From NCBI RefSeq assembly GCF_008087345.1, contig NZ_VHIB01000001.1, positions 1,116,001 to 1,180,000 of the forward strand: a stretch of DNA of 64,000 bases. Direction: 5' to 3'. A program made the position numbers and the translations under genes. The notes under the pieces were generated by a model. The model saw only the letters and a list, made by a program, of their open reading frames with translations. It was not told the DNA's origin and made no database searches. This document shows positions 7,316-15,315 of the stretch, in pieces (the first letter of the stretch is position 1; each line of letters starts with the position of its first letter). This DNA comes from Nocardioides caldifontis. GTDB lineage: Bacteria; Actinomycetota; Actinomycetes; Propionibacteriales; Nocardioidaceae.

Positions 7316-8247
7316 AAGGTGCCGAGCCCCCCGGCCGCGGTGAGGTCGGCCACCCGGGAAGCCCGGGCCAGCCGTGCGGCGTACTCCCCGGGGTCGGTGG
7401 TGGCGAGGGAGAGCGGCGGCCGCTCGGCCGAGAGCCCCAGCGCAGCCAGGGCCTCACGCTGGCGCAGCACCCGGCCGCCGACGGCCGCGGCGACGCTGTC
7501 CACCGCCACGGCCGCGGTCACGTCGCGGGAGCCGTCCGGCACCGGGTCGACCTCGCGGCCGTCGGCGTAGCCGCGCAGCGCGCCGTACGGCGGCCGCTGC
7601 TCACGGGTGTGGCCGTAGTCGACCGCGACCGCCACCCCGCGGCCGAGCCTGGCGACGACCCCGGCCCACCCCTGGTCGCGGCTGCTCCCCACCTCGGCAC
7701 GCGCGCCAGGTTCACGCCCGGCCAGCGACCACCACCGGTCCAGCCAGCCGCCGACGGAGGCCGGGACGCCGGGATCGTCCACGGCCAGCCCGAGGGACTC
7801 CCGGCCGGTCGCAGGGTCGACGTGCACCATCCGCGGCCGCCCGGCACCGTCGACCTCGACCACGTGGCAGGGGATGTTGTCGAGCCACTCGTGGGCGACC
7901 ACCAGCCCGTCGATCCGCTCGGGCAGGGCGGCGGACCATCCGACGGCGTCCGGCAGCCCGGGCGGGAGGGGCGCGACCTCGACGGCCAGGAGGTCGAGCG
8001 TCGGGTCGAGCCGGTGCAGCCCGAGGAGGAGCTCGCCCCGTCCCGCGCCCACGTCGACGACGCGGGTCAGCCCGTGGTGCCGGGCGAGCCCGAGCAGCGC
8101 CTCGGCCAGCAGGTCGGAGCCGTGAACGGAAGTGCGGAAGTGGTCGGCCGGGGCGTGGTGGCGGTAGAAGCCGTCCGGTCCGTAGAGCGCCGAGTCCCAC
8201 GCCGTCCGCCACGGCGGGTCCGGTGTGCGGGGCGGCACGGCTGGCAT
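7264..8247 (-). CDS. MidA/NDUFAF7-family SAM-dependent methyltransferase
   Basis: The 327-residue protein belongs to the DUF185 / MidA family of class I methyltransferases. Residues around VVDVGAGRGELLLGL form the SAM-binding loop, and DGLVVAHEWLDNIPCHVVEVD is the family's hallmark (NE/HE-W-LDN-P). VAVDYGHTREQRP and the GALRGY segment follow. Its mitochondrial relative NDUFAF7 methylates an arginine of the NDUFS2 subunit of complex I, and a NuoD/NDUFS2-like gene lies about 2 kb away here. The ATG at 8247 is preferred; a GTG at 8265 in the same frame is possible. The last 52 bases overlap the convergent PH-domain gene. Confidence 0.85.
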   Translation of the reverse strand: MPAVPPRTPDPPWRTAWDSALYGPDGFYRHHAPADHFRTSVHGSDLLAEALLGLARHHGLTRVVDVGAGRGELLLGLHRLDPTLDLLAVEVAPLPPGLPDAVGWSAALPERIDGLVVAHEWLDNIPCHVVEVDGAGRPRMVHVDPATGRESLGLAVDDPGVPASVGGWLDRWWSLAGREPGARAEVGSSRDQGWAGVVARLGRGVAVAVDYGHTREQRPPYGALRGYADGREVDPVPDGSRDVTAAVAVDSVAAAVGGRVLRQREALAALGLSAERPPLSLATTDPGEYAARLARASRVADLTAAGGLGTFYWVVSGVGGVDPWPAG

Positions 8248-8417
8248 GCCGAGAGGGGAGGCCACCGGCCCACCGTACGGCGGTCGACACCCCCACGGCC
8301 TGTGACGGAGCCCACCTGCACATCCCGCTGACGTGGCTCCCGGCACCGACCTACTCTGGAGAGGTCAGTCAACCGTCCGGTACCCGCTCGCGGGACTGGA
8401 ACGAAAGGCAGATCGCC

Positions 8418-9299
8418 ATGACCCGCATCGGGGTTGTCGGCGCCGGCCGGGTCGGTGCCGTCCTCTCGGCAGGGCTCCGCGCGGCAGGCCACGAGGTGGT
8501 CGCCGCAGCCGGTGAGTCCGACGCCTCCCGCACCCGCGCCGCGACGCTCCTCCCAGGCGTGCCGCTGCTCAAGCCGACGGCGGTCAGCCGCCGCGCGGAG
8601 CTGCTGCTGCTCACGGTGCCCGACGACATGCTGAGCAACGTGGTGACCCAGCTCGCCGCGGCCGGCGCGATCCGCCCCGGCCAGCTCGTCGCACACACCT
8701 CCGGGCGGCACGGCCTCGCGGTCCTCGCTCCCGCGGCCGCCCGCGGCGCCCACGTGATGGCGCTGCACCCGGCGATGACCTTCACCGGCACGGCGCTCGA
8801 CCTGCCCCGGCTCGCGGGGTGCGCGTTCGGCGTGACCGCCGAGTCCCCGGTCAGCGTGGCCACCGTCGAGCGCCTGGTCGCCGACCTCCGCGGCCGGCTC
8901 GTGTGGGTCCCCGAGGACAAGCGGACCGTCTACCACGCCGGGCTCGCCCACGGCGCGAACCACCTGGTCACGCTGGTCAGCCAGGCGATGGAGCTGGTCC
9001 GCGAGTCCGGCGCGAGCGACCCCGCCGCAACCCTCCGGCCGCTGCTCACCGCGGCCCTCGACAACGCGCTCACCATGGGCGACGCCGCGCTCACCGGGCC
9101 GATCGTCCGCGGCGACGTCGAGACGGTACGGGCGCACCTCGAGGGGATCCTCCAGACCCGTCCGGACACCCTCCCGTCGTACGTCGCGCTCGCCCGGGCC
9201 ACCGCGAACACCGCCGTCCTCGACGGCCGGCTGCTGCCGATCCGCGCCGCCAAGCTCGTCGGGATCCTGAACGACGCCCTGGAGCGGGTCGCCGCGTGA
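8418..9299 (+). CDS. Rossmann-fold / DUF2520 dehydrogenase-like protein in the pantothenate operon
   Basis: The 293-residue protein opens with a Rossmann NAD(P)-binding motif, [13 protein letters not shown] (4-16), followed by an [10 protein letters not shown] segment and a helical C-terminal half matching the DUF2520 layout of 6-phosphogluconate/ketopantoate reductase-like folds. The ATG at 8418 follows a GAAAGGCAG ribosome-binding stretch. It lies 16 bases before panC, the same arrangement as Rv3603c-panC in M. tuberculosis. The position suggests that it could supply the ketopantoate reductase step missing from this cluster, but this is inference. The exact substrate is not visible. Confidence 0.85.
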   Translation: MTRIGVVGAGRVGAVLSAGLRAAGHEVVAAAGESDASRTRAATLLPGVPLLKPTAVSRRAELLLLTVPDDMLSNVVTQLAAAGAIRPGQLVAHTSGRHGLAVLAPAAARGAHVMALHPAMTFTGTALDLPRLAGCAFGVTAESPVSVATVERLVADLRGRLVWVPEDKRTVYHAGLAHGANHLVTLVSQAMELVRESGASDPAATLRPLLTAALDNALTMGDAALTGPIVRGDVETVRAHLEGILQTRPDTLPSYVALARATANTAVLDGRLLPIRAAKLVGILNDALERVAA

Positions 9300-9315
9300 G
9301 CGGGCCGCGCCGGCG

Positions 9316-10191
9316 ATGAGCCCGGTCGTCGCACGCACCCGTTCCGAGCTGGAGGAGGCCCTGGCCGGGGTCCGGACCGGCGGGGGACGGGTCACGCTCG
9401 TCCCGACGATGGGTGCCCTCCACGACGGACACGCGTCGCTGCTCGCCGAGGCCCGGCGCAGCAGCGGGACGGGCGACGCCGTGGTCGCGTCGATCTTCGT
9501 CAACCCGTTGCAGTTCGGTGCGGGCGAGGACCTCGACCGCTACCCGCGGACGCTGGAGGCGGACCTGGAGGTGTGCGCCGCCGAAGGGGTCGACGTGGTG
9601 TTCGCGCCGTCGGTCGACGAGGTCTACCCCGGCGGGGACCCGCAGGTCACCGTCGAGCCGGGCGAGCTCGGCACCGTGCTCGAGGGAGCCGCGCGGCCCA
9701 CCCACTTCCGCGGCGTGCTCACCGTGGTGGCGAAGCTGCTCGGGCTGGTGCGCCCCGACGTGACGGTGCTCGGGCAGAAGGACTACCAGCAGCTCGTGCT
9801 GGTCCGCCGCATGGTGGCCGACCTCTGCATGGGCGTCGAGGTCGTGGGCGGCCAGACCGTCCGCGAGCAGGACGGGCTCGCGCTGTCGAGCCGCAACCGG
9901 TACCTCACCGCCGAGGAACGCCGGGACGCGCTCGCGCTCTCGGCTGCGCTCCGGACCGGGGCCGCTACGGCACCCTCCGGCGCCGACGAGGTCCTGAGGG
10001 CCGCGCGGGCGGTCATCGACGCGGCGTCCGGGGTCGAGCTCGACTACCTCGTGCTCACCGACCCCGACCTCGGCCCACCCCCGGCGGAGGGCGAGGCACG
10101 GCTGCTCGTCGCCGCCCGGGTGGGCTCGACCAGGCTGCTCGACAACGTGGCCGTCGAGCTCGGGGCGGCCGCAGCAACCGGGGAGAGCTGA
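9316..10191 (+). CDS. panC: pantoate-beta-alanine ligase
   Basis: PanC joins pantoate and beta-alanine using ATP to give pantothenate. The 291-residue protein has the HIGH-like nucleotide motif [10 protein letters not shown] (30-39), the [10 protein letters not shown] segment, GQKDYQQL with the active-site lysine region, and the KMSKS-like [10 protein letters not shown]. The ATG at 9316 lies 16 bases after the DUF2520 gene and the stop overlaps panD by one base, so the three genes form a tight operon. The length fits the family. Confidence 0.97.
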   Translation: MSPVVARTRSELEEALAGVRTGGGRVTLVPTMGALHDGHASLLAEARRSSGTGDAVVASIFVNPLQFGAGEDLDRYPRTLEADLEVCAAEGVDVVFAPSVDEVYPGGDPQVTVEPGELGTVLEGAARPTHFRGVLTVVAKLLGLVRPDVTVLGQKDYQQLVLVRRMVADLCMGVEVVGGQTVREQDGLALSSRNRYLTAEERRDALALSAALRTGAATAPSGADEVLRAARAVIDAASGVELDYLVLTDPDLGPPPAEGEARLLVAARVGSTRLLDNVAVELGAAAATGES

Positions 10192-10619
10192 TGCTCCGCA
10201 CGATGATGAAGAGCAAGATCCACCGCGCCACCGTCACGCAGGCCGACCTGCACTACGTCGGCTCGGTCACCGTCGACGAGGAGCTCCTGGAGGCCGCCGA
10301 CCTGCTCCCCGGCGAGCTGGTGCACATCGTCGACGTCACCAACGGTGCTCGGCTCGAGACCTACACCATCGCCGGCCCGCGGGGCTCGGGCGTCATCGGC
10401 ATCAACGGTGCCGCCGCGCACCTGGTGCACCCGGGCGACCTCGTCATCCTCATCGGCTACGCGCAGATGACCACCGACGAGGCCATCGCGCACCGGCCGC
10501 ACGTCGTCTTCGTCGACGCCGACAACCGGGTCGTCGCGACCGGGGCCGACCCGGCGGAAGTCCCGGCCGAGGTCCCGGACGCCGCCTCGCTGTCCCGCGG
10601 CGACCTCGCAGCCCGATAG
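10191..10619 (+). CDS. panD: aspartate 1-decarboxylase (pyruvoyl-dependent proenzyme)
   Basis: PanD makes beta-alanine for PanC. The 142-residue proenzyme shows the self-cleavage site HYVGSVT, with Gly24-Ser25 as the bond that splits to form the pyruvoyl group. It also shows the conserved [12 protein letters not shown] start and [10 protein letters not shown]. The tail after about residue 120 ([15 protein letters not shown]) is longer than in E. coli, as is common in actinobacteria. The ATG is fused with the panC stop (TGATG), which implies translational coupling. Confidence 0.97.
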   Translation: MLRTMMKSKIHRATVTQADLHYVGSVTVDEELLEAADLLPGELVHIVDVTNGARLETYTIAGPRGSGVIGINGAAAHLVHPGDLVILIGYAQMTTDEAIAHRPHVVFVDADNRVVATGADPAEVPAEVPDAASLSRGDLAAR

Positions 10620-10628
10620 CCTCCGCGC

Positions 10629-12299
10629 GTGACCCCGATCCCCGCCCGGCTCGCCGCTCCGGCCCCCGGCTGGACGGCGTACGCCGACGTGGTGGTCGTG
10701 GGCTCCGGGATCGCCGGGCTCACCGCCGCCCTGCGGATCCACGCCGCCGGGCTGGGCACCGTCATGGTCGTCACCAAGGACCACCTCTCGGCCGGCTCGA
10801 CCCAGTGGGCGCAGGGCGGGATCGCCGCCGCCCTCGGTCCGGGGGACACCCCCGAGCAGCACCTCCACGACACCCTCGTGGCCGGGGCCGGCGTCTGCGA
10901 CCCCGAGGCGGTGCGGGTCCTGGTCACCGAGGGGCCGGCCGCGGTGCACGAGCTGATCTCGCTCGGCACCCAGTTCGACCAGACCGCCGCGGGCGAGCTC
11001 CAGCTCACCAGGGAGGGCGGCCACCTCCGCGACCGCATCGCGCACGCCGGCGGCGACGCGACCGGTGCGGAGATCCAGCGCGCGCTGGTCGCCGCCGTCG
11101 CGGCCGCACCGGCGATCGAGGTCGTCCCGCACGCGGTCGCCGTCGACCTCGTGCCCGGCGTCGACGGCGGGGTCGCCGGCGTGACCCTGCACGTCATGGG
11201 CGAGGGGCAGCACGACGGCGTCGGCGCGGTGCTCTGCCGGGCGGTGGTGCTCGCCAGCGGCGGGCTCGGCCAGCTGTTCTCCTCCACCACCAACCCCGCG
11301 GTCGCCACCGGCGACGGGATGGCGCTGGCGCTGCGCGCGGGTGCGGTCCTCCGCGACCTCGAGTTCGTGCAGTTCCACCCGACCGTGATGTGGCTCGGGC
11401 CGGAGTCGCGGGGGCAGCAGCCGCTGATCTCCGAGGCGGTCCGCGGGGAGGGGGCCTTCCTCGTCGACGAGCACGGCGAGCGGTTCATGACCGAGGTGCA
11501 CCCGCTGGCCGACCTCGCCCCGCGCGACGTGGTGGCGAAGGCGACGATGCGACGGATGCGCGCGACCGGCGCCCCGCACGTCTGGCTCGACGCCCGCGGC
11601 TTCGGCGAGGAGAAGTGGGCCCGCCGGTTCCCCACGGTGCTGGCCAGCTGCCGCGCGAACGGCATCGACCCGGTCACCGACCTGGTCCCGGTGGCGCCGG
11701 CCTGCCACTACGCGTCCGGTGGCGTCGCCGTCGACCTGCACGGCCGCTCGTCGGTCCCCGGGCTCTTCGCCACCGGCGAGGTCGCCTGCTCGGGGGTGCA
11801 CGGTGCCAACCGGCTCGCCTCCAACTCGCTCCTCGAGGGGCTGGTCTTCTCCCGCCGCATCGCGTCGTTCCTGGAGTCCGAGGGGTTGCCCCCGCAGCAG
11901 GAGCCCGCACCGGACACGCGCCCGCAGGGGCTCGCCGACCCGGGGGTGTTCCAGCACCTGCAGGCGACGATGACCGAGAACGCCGGTGTGCTCCGGTCCG
12001 ACTCCGGGCTCGCCGTCGCCGGCGACCAGCTCGCGGCGCTGCTCGACAAGCCCGGCCCCCACCCGGGCACCGAGGCGTGGCAGGCCACCAACCTCCTCAC
12101 GCTGGGCTCGGCGCTCGTCGAGGCGGCGCGGCTGAGGACCGAGACCCGCGGGTCACACTGGCGCGAGGACCACCCGGACACCGACGACGCCCGGTGGGCC
12201 GGCCACGTCGACGTACGGCTGGAGGACGGGCTGGTGGTCGAGTTCCACCCCTCCGGGCCCGCCTACCCACCGACCACCCCGACCGAGGAGGCCCCGTGA
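10629..12299 (+). CDS. nadB: L-aspartate oxidase
   Basis: NadB is the FAD enzyme that oxidises aspartate to iminoaspartate, the first step of NAD synthesis. The 556-residue protein has the dinucleotide motif VVVGSGIAGLTAAL, the STQWAQGGIAA segment typical of aspartate oxidase rather than succinate dehydrogenase, HYASGGVAVD, and the FAD-binding GVHGANRLASNSLLEGLV. GTG at 10629 lies 9 bases after panD. nadC follows with a 4-base overlap. No nadA (quinolinate synthase) is present in the window, so that gene must lie elsewhere if the route is complete. Confidence 0.96.
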   Translation: MTPIPARLAAPAPGWTAYADVVVVGSGIAGLTAALRIHAAGLGTVMVVTKDHLSAGSTQWAQGGIAAALGPGDTPEQHLHDTLVAGAGVCDPEAVRVLVTEGPAAVHELISLGTQFDQTAAGELQLTREGGHLRDRIAHAGGDATGAEIQRALVAAVAAAPAIEVVPHAVAVDLVPGVDGGVAGVTLHVMGEGQHDGVGAVLCRAVVLASGGLGQLFSSTTNPAVATGDGMALALRAGAVLRDLEFVQFHPTVMWLGPESRGQQPLISEAVRGEGAFLVDEHGERFMTEVHPLADLAPRDVVAKATMRRMRATGAPHVWLDARGFGEEKWARRFPTVLASCRANGIDPVTDLVPVAPACHYASGGVAVDLHGRSSVPGLFATGEVACSGVHGANRLASNSLLEGLVFSRRIASFLESEGLPPQQEPAPDTRPQGLADPGVFQHLQATMTENAGVLRSDSGLAVAGDQLAALLDKPGPHPGTEAWQATNLLTLGSALVEAARLRTETRGSHWREDHPDTDDARWAGHVDVRLEDGLVVEFHPSGPAYPPTTPTEEAP

Positions 12300-12355
12300 C
12301 CAGCCCCCTGACCAGCCCCCTGACCAGCCCCCTGACCAGCCCCCTGACCAGCACC
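12296..12355 (+). repeat. five tandem 12-base units at the 5' end of nadC
   Basis: A 12-base unit of the form CTGACCAGCCCC is repeated five times in phase with the reading frame, the first beginning with GTG and the last slightly changed. It encodes SPLT-type repeats at the very N-terminus of NadC. The next in-frame GTG at 12356 could start a protein without the repeat. Such a tract can gain or lose copies by slippage without breaking the frame. Confidence 0.9.
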
Positions 12356-13261
12356 GTGAGCATCGCGCGGACGGCGTACGACGAGCTGCCCGGCAGCCTC
12401 GTCACCGAGCTGGAGGGGTGCGGCCTCGACCCGCACGACCTCTACGACCACGTCGTGCGCGCGCTCGCCGAGGACGTGCCCGGCGAGGACGTCACGAGCG
12501 CGGCGACGGTTCCCGCGGACGCGACCGCGACCGGCGACCTCACCGCCCGCGCCAACGGGGTCGTCGCCGGGATCGCGGTCGCCGAGCTGGTGCTCCGCTA
12601 CGTCGTCGGGCGGTCGGTGCGGGTCGACCGCAAGGCGACCGACGGCGACCGGGTCCGCCGCGGCGACGTGCTGCTGACCGTCGAGGGGCCGACCCGGCTG
12701 CTGCTGACCGCCGAGCGGACCGCGCTGAACTACCTCTGCCACCTGTCCGGGATCGCCACCACCACGGCGCGCTGGGTGGCCGCCGTCGAGGGCACCGGCG
12801 CCCGGCTCCGCGACACGCGCAAGACGGTTCCCGGCTACCGGCTGCTCGCGAAGTACGCCGTCAGGTGCGGCGGCGGGACCAACCACCGCACCTCGCTCTC
12901 CGACCAGGCCCTGGTCAAGGACAACCACGTGCTCGCGGCGGGCGGGGTCGTGCCGGCGTACCAGGCGGTGCGGGCGGCCTACCCCGGCCTCCCCGTCCAG
13001 GTGGAGGTGACCACGCTCGACCAGCTGCGCGAGCTGCTCGACGCCGGCTGCGACGAGATCCTGCTGGACAACATGACCACCGAGCAGATGGCCGAGGCGG
13101 TCTCGGTGGCGGCCGGTCGGGCCCGGCTCGAGGCCTCCGGCGGGCTCACCGTCGAGCGGGCGCGGGAGGTGGCGGAGACCGGCGTCGACTACCTCGCCGT
13201 CGGGGCGCTCACCCACTCCGCGCCGGTGCTCGACGTGGCGATGGACCTGCGGGGCGGCTGA
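12296..13261 (+). CDS. nadC: nicotinate-nucleotide diphosphorylase (quinolinate phosphoribosyltransferase)
   Basis: NadC converts quinolinate and PRPP to nicotinate mononucleotide. The 321-residue protein shows AERTALNYLCHLSGIAT, RDTRKTVPGYRLLAKYAVRCGG, HRTSLSDQALVKDNH with the substrate-binding lysine, and EILLDNM. GTG 12296 overlaps the nadB stop (GTGA). The first 20 residues are a low-complexity (SPLT)n tract that is not part of the fold, so the GTG at 12356 (VSIARTAYDE) is a realistic alternative start. coaX follows two bases after the stop. Confidence 0.95.
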   Translation: MTSPLTSPLTSPLTSPLTSTVSIARTAYDELPGSLVTELEGCGLDPHDLYDHVVRALAEDVPGEDVTSAATVPADATATGDLTARANGVVAGIAVAELVLRYVVGRSVRVDRKATDGDRVRRGDVLLTVEGPTRLLLTAERTALNYLCHLSGIATTTARWVAAVEGTGARLRDTRKTVPGYRLLAKYAVRCGGGTNHRTSLSDQALVKDNHVLAAGGVVPAYQAVRAAYPGLPVQVEVTTLDQLRELLDAGCDEILLDNMTTEQMAEAVSVAAGRARLEASGGLTVERAREVAETGVDYLAVGALTHSAPVLDVAMDLRGG

Positions 13262-13262
13262 C

Positions 13263-14063
13263 GTGGCCGCGCGGACCGGGGCGGCGGCACCGCTGCTCGC
13301 CGCCGACATCGGCAACAGCCACACGACGATCGGGCTGGTGGACCACGGCGAGGTCGACCACCACTGGCGGGTCGCCACCGACGAGCGCCGGACCGCCGAC
13401 GAGTGGGGGGTGCTGCTGCGGGCGCTGCTCGCCTCGTCGTCCTTCGAGGGCGCCCCGCGCGGCGTCGCGGTCTGCAGCACGGTCCCGGCGGTGCTCCACG
13501 AGTGGCGCCAGATGATGGCCGACTACCACCCCGACGTGCCGCACGTCGTCGTCGAGCCCGGGGTCCGCACCGGAGTCCCGGTGCTGATGGACAACCCGCG
13601 CGAGGTCGGCTCCGACCGGATCGTCAACGCACTGGCGGCGGCGCAGCTCTACGAGGGGCCGTCGATCGTCGTCGACTTCGGGACCGCCACCACCTTCGAC
13701 GTGGTCTCGCCCCGCGGGGAGTACGTCGGCGGGGCGATCGCACCCGGCGTGGAGATCTCCCTCGAGGCGCTCGGGCGGCGCGGGGCCCAGCTCCGCAAGG
13801 TCGAGCTCGTGCGGCCGCGGTCGGTGATCGCCAAGAACACCGTCGAGGCGGTGCAGAGCGGGGTCCTCCACGGGTGCGCCAGCCAGGTCGACGGGATGGT
13901 CGCCCGGATGACCGAGGCGCTCGGGCTCCGGCCCGGCGAGGTCAACGTGATCGCCACCGGCGGGCTCGCCCCGGTCGTCGTCCAGGAGTGTCGGACGGTC
14001 ACCGACCACCAGCCGTGGCTAACGCTGCGCGGGCTCGAGATCGTGTTCGCCCGGAACACCTGA
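13263..14063 (+). CDS. coaX: type III pantothenate kinase
   Basis: CoaX phosphorylates pantothenate, the first step from pantothenate to coenzyme A. The 266-residue protein belongs to the ASKHA fold: DIGNSHTTIG (15-24) binds phosphate, GSDRIVNALAA follows, and VVDFGTATTFDVV supplies the second phosphate loop and catalytic aspartate, with GGAIAPGVEISLEAL after it. The gene begins two bases after nadC. The cluster panC-panD-nadB-nadC-coaX therefore joins pantothenate, NAD and CoA supply in one transcription unit. Confidence 0.96.
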   Translation: MAARTGAAAPLLAADIGNSHTTIGLVDHGEVDHHWRVATDERRTADEWGVLLRALLASSSFEGAPRGVAVCSTVPAVLHEWRQMMADYHPDVPHVVVEPGVRTGVPVLMDNPREVGSDRIVNALAAAQLYEGPSIVVDFGTATTFDVVSPRGEYVGGAIAPGVEISLEALGRRGAQLRKVELVRPRSVIAKNTVEAVQSGVLHGCASQVDGMVARMTEALGLRPGEVNVIATGGLAPVVVQECRTVTDHQPWLTLRGLEIVFARNT

Positions 14064-14235
14064 GGGGCATTTGGGGAGGAACAGGACGTTCTTGCCCGTG
14101 GTTGCCCCCGTCGTACGGAAGAAAGGCGACGGGACGCCGCTTCATGGGTCACGATGTCCCCCGGCGCTCCGACGGCGCCACGGGAGCGCTGGTGCGCCGC
14201 AGGGTGCACGGCGTGCGGGGGAAGGACGGACCGAG

Positions 14236-15285
14236 ATGGGGCAGCTGGAGGAGAAGCCGGTGAGGAGCCACGCGGGGCGGTTCGCCGCGGACGAGCTCCC
14301 TCCGGGGCTCTCCGACCTGGTGCAGATCCTCGACAACCTGCCGGGGCTGGTGACCTTCTGGGACCACGAGGCGCGCAACCGCTACGCCAACGCGGCGTTC
14401 CTGCGGTTCTTCGGGCTGGAGGCGGAGACGCTGGTCGGCCGCCACGTCTCGGAGGTGCTGGGACCGGAGCTCTACGCACGCAACCACGGCTACATCGAGG
14501 CCGCGCTCGCCGGTGAGCCGCAGACCTTCGAGCGGCGGATGACCGACAGCACGGGCGAGGAGCGCTACGTGCAGTCCTCCTACGTGCCGAACACCGTCGA
14601 CGGGCTGCCGGCCGGGTTCTTCGTGCTCTCCAGCGACATCACCGACCGGGTGCGCACCGAGCAGGCGCTGCAGGACAGCGTGCGCCAGCTCGCGCTGCTC
14701 GAGGAGCGGCAGCGGATCGCCGCCGACCTCCACGACCTCGTCATCCAGCGGCTCTTCGCGGCCGGGCTCGACCTCGCCGCGGCGGGGCGCCAGGGGCCGG
14801 GCTCCGAGGAGGCGTGGAGCCGGGTGATGACCGCGGCCGAAGGGGTCGACGAGGCGATCCGCGAGCTGCGCCGGTCGATCCACAGCCTGCGCGAGCTCAC
14901 CTACCCGGGCCACGCGCCGGAGCGGATCGACCGGATCCTCGTCAACGCCGCGCGGATCCTCGGCTTCCAGCCGAGCTACATCTCCACCGGGTCGCTCGAC
15001 GACACCCCGCCGGAGGTGGTCGAGGAGCTGCTCGCGGTGCTCAACGAGTCGCTGAGCAACGTGGCCAAGCACGCCCAGGCGAGCTCGGTGCAGGTCACCC
15101 TCGCCGTCAGCGACGGGCAGGTCCTGCTGCGGGTCGCCGACGACGGCCGCGGCATGCAGGGGAGCAGCCGGAGCAGCGGGCTGGCCAACATGCGCCGCCG
15201 CGCCGAGCGGTTCGGCGGCACCTTCACCTGGCGCGACAACCTGCCCACTGGCACCGTCGTCGACTGGTCGGTCCCGCTGGGCTGA
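14236..15285 (+). CDS. PAS-domain sensor histidine kinase, NarL/DesK type
   Basis: The 349-residue protein has an N-terminal PAS domain (about 40-150; LVTFWDHEARNRYANAAFLRFFG), a HisKA_3 dimerisation helix with the phospho-accepting His in ERQRIAADLHDLVIQRLFA, and a HATPase_c domain (NESLSNVAKHAQASS, VADDGRGM). No membrane helix is seen, so it should sense a cytoplasmic signal. The PAS composition does not reveal a cofactor. ATG 14236 follows GAAGGACGG; the frame is open to 14071 but that stretch is not PAS-like. No response regulator is adjacent, so it is an orphan kinase. Confidence 0.88.
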   Translation: MGQLEEKPVRSHAGRFAADELPPGLSDLVQILDNLPGLVTFWDHEARNRYANAAFLRFFGLEAETLVGRHVSEVLGPELYARNHGYIEAALAGEPQTFERRMTDSTGEERYVQSSYVPNTVDGLPAGFFVLSSDITDRVRTEQALQDSVRQLALLEERQRIAADLHDLVIQRLFAAGLDLAAAGRQGPGSEEAWSRVMTAAEGVDEAIRELRRSIHSLRELTYPGHAPERIDRILVNAARILGFQPSYISTGSLDDTPPEVVEELLAVLNESLSNVAKHAQASSVQVTLAVSDGQVLLRVADDGRGMQGSSRSSGLANMRRRAERFGGTFTWRDNLPTGTVVDWSVPLG

Positions 15286-15315
15286 GCCGCCCCGGCCGCA
15301 CCTAGGCTGGGGCCC

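Noticed and set aside
14086-14098. LexA-like box GAAC-N5-GTTC ahead of the orphan kinase
   Set aside because: The spacer is five bases, not four, and the flanking bases do not match the SOS box.
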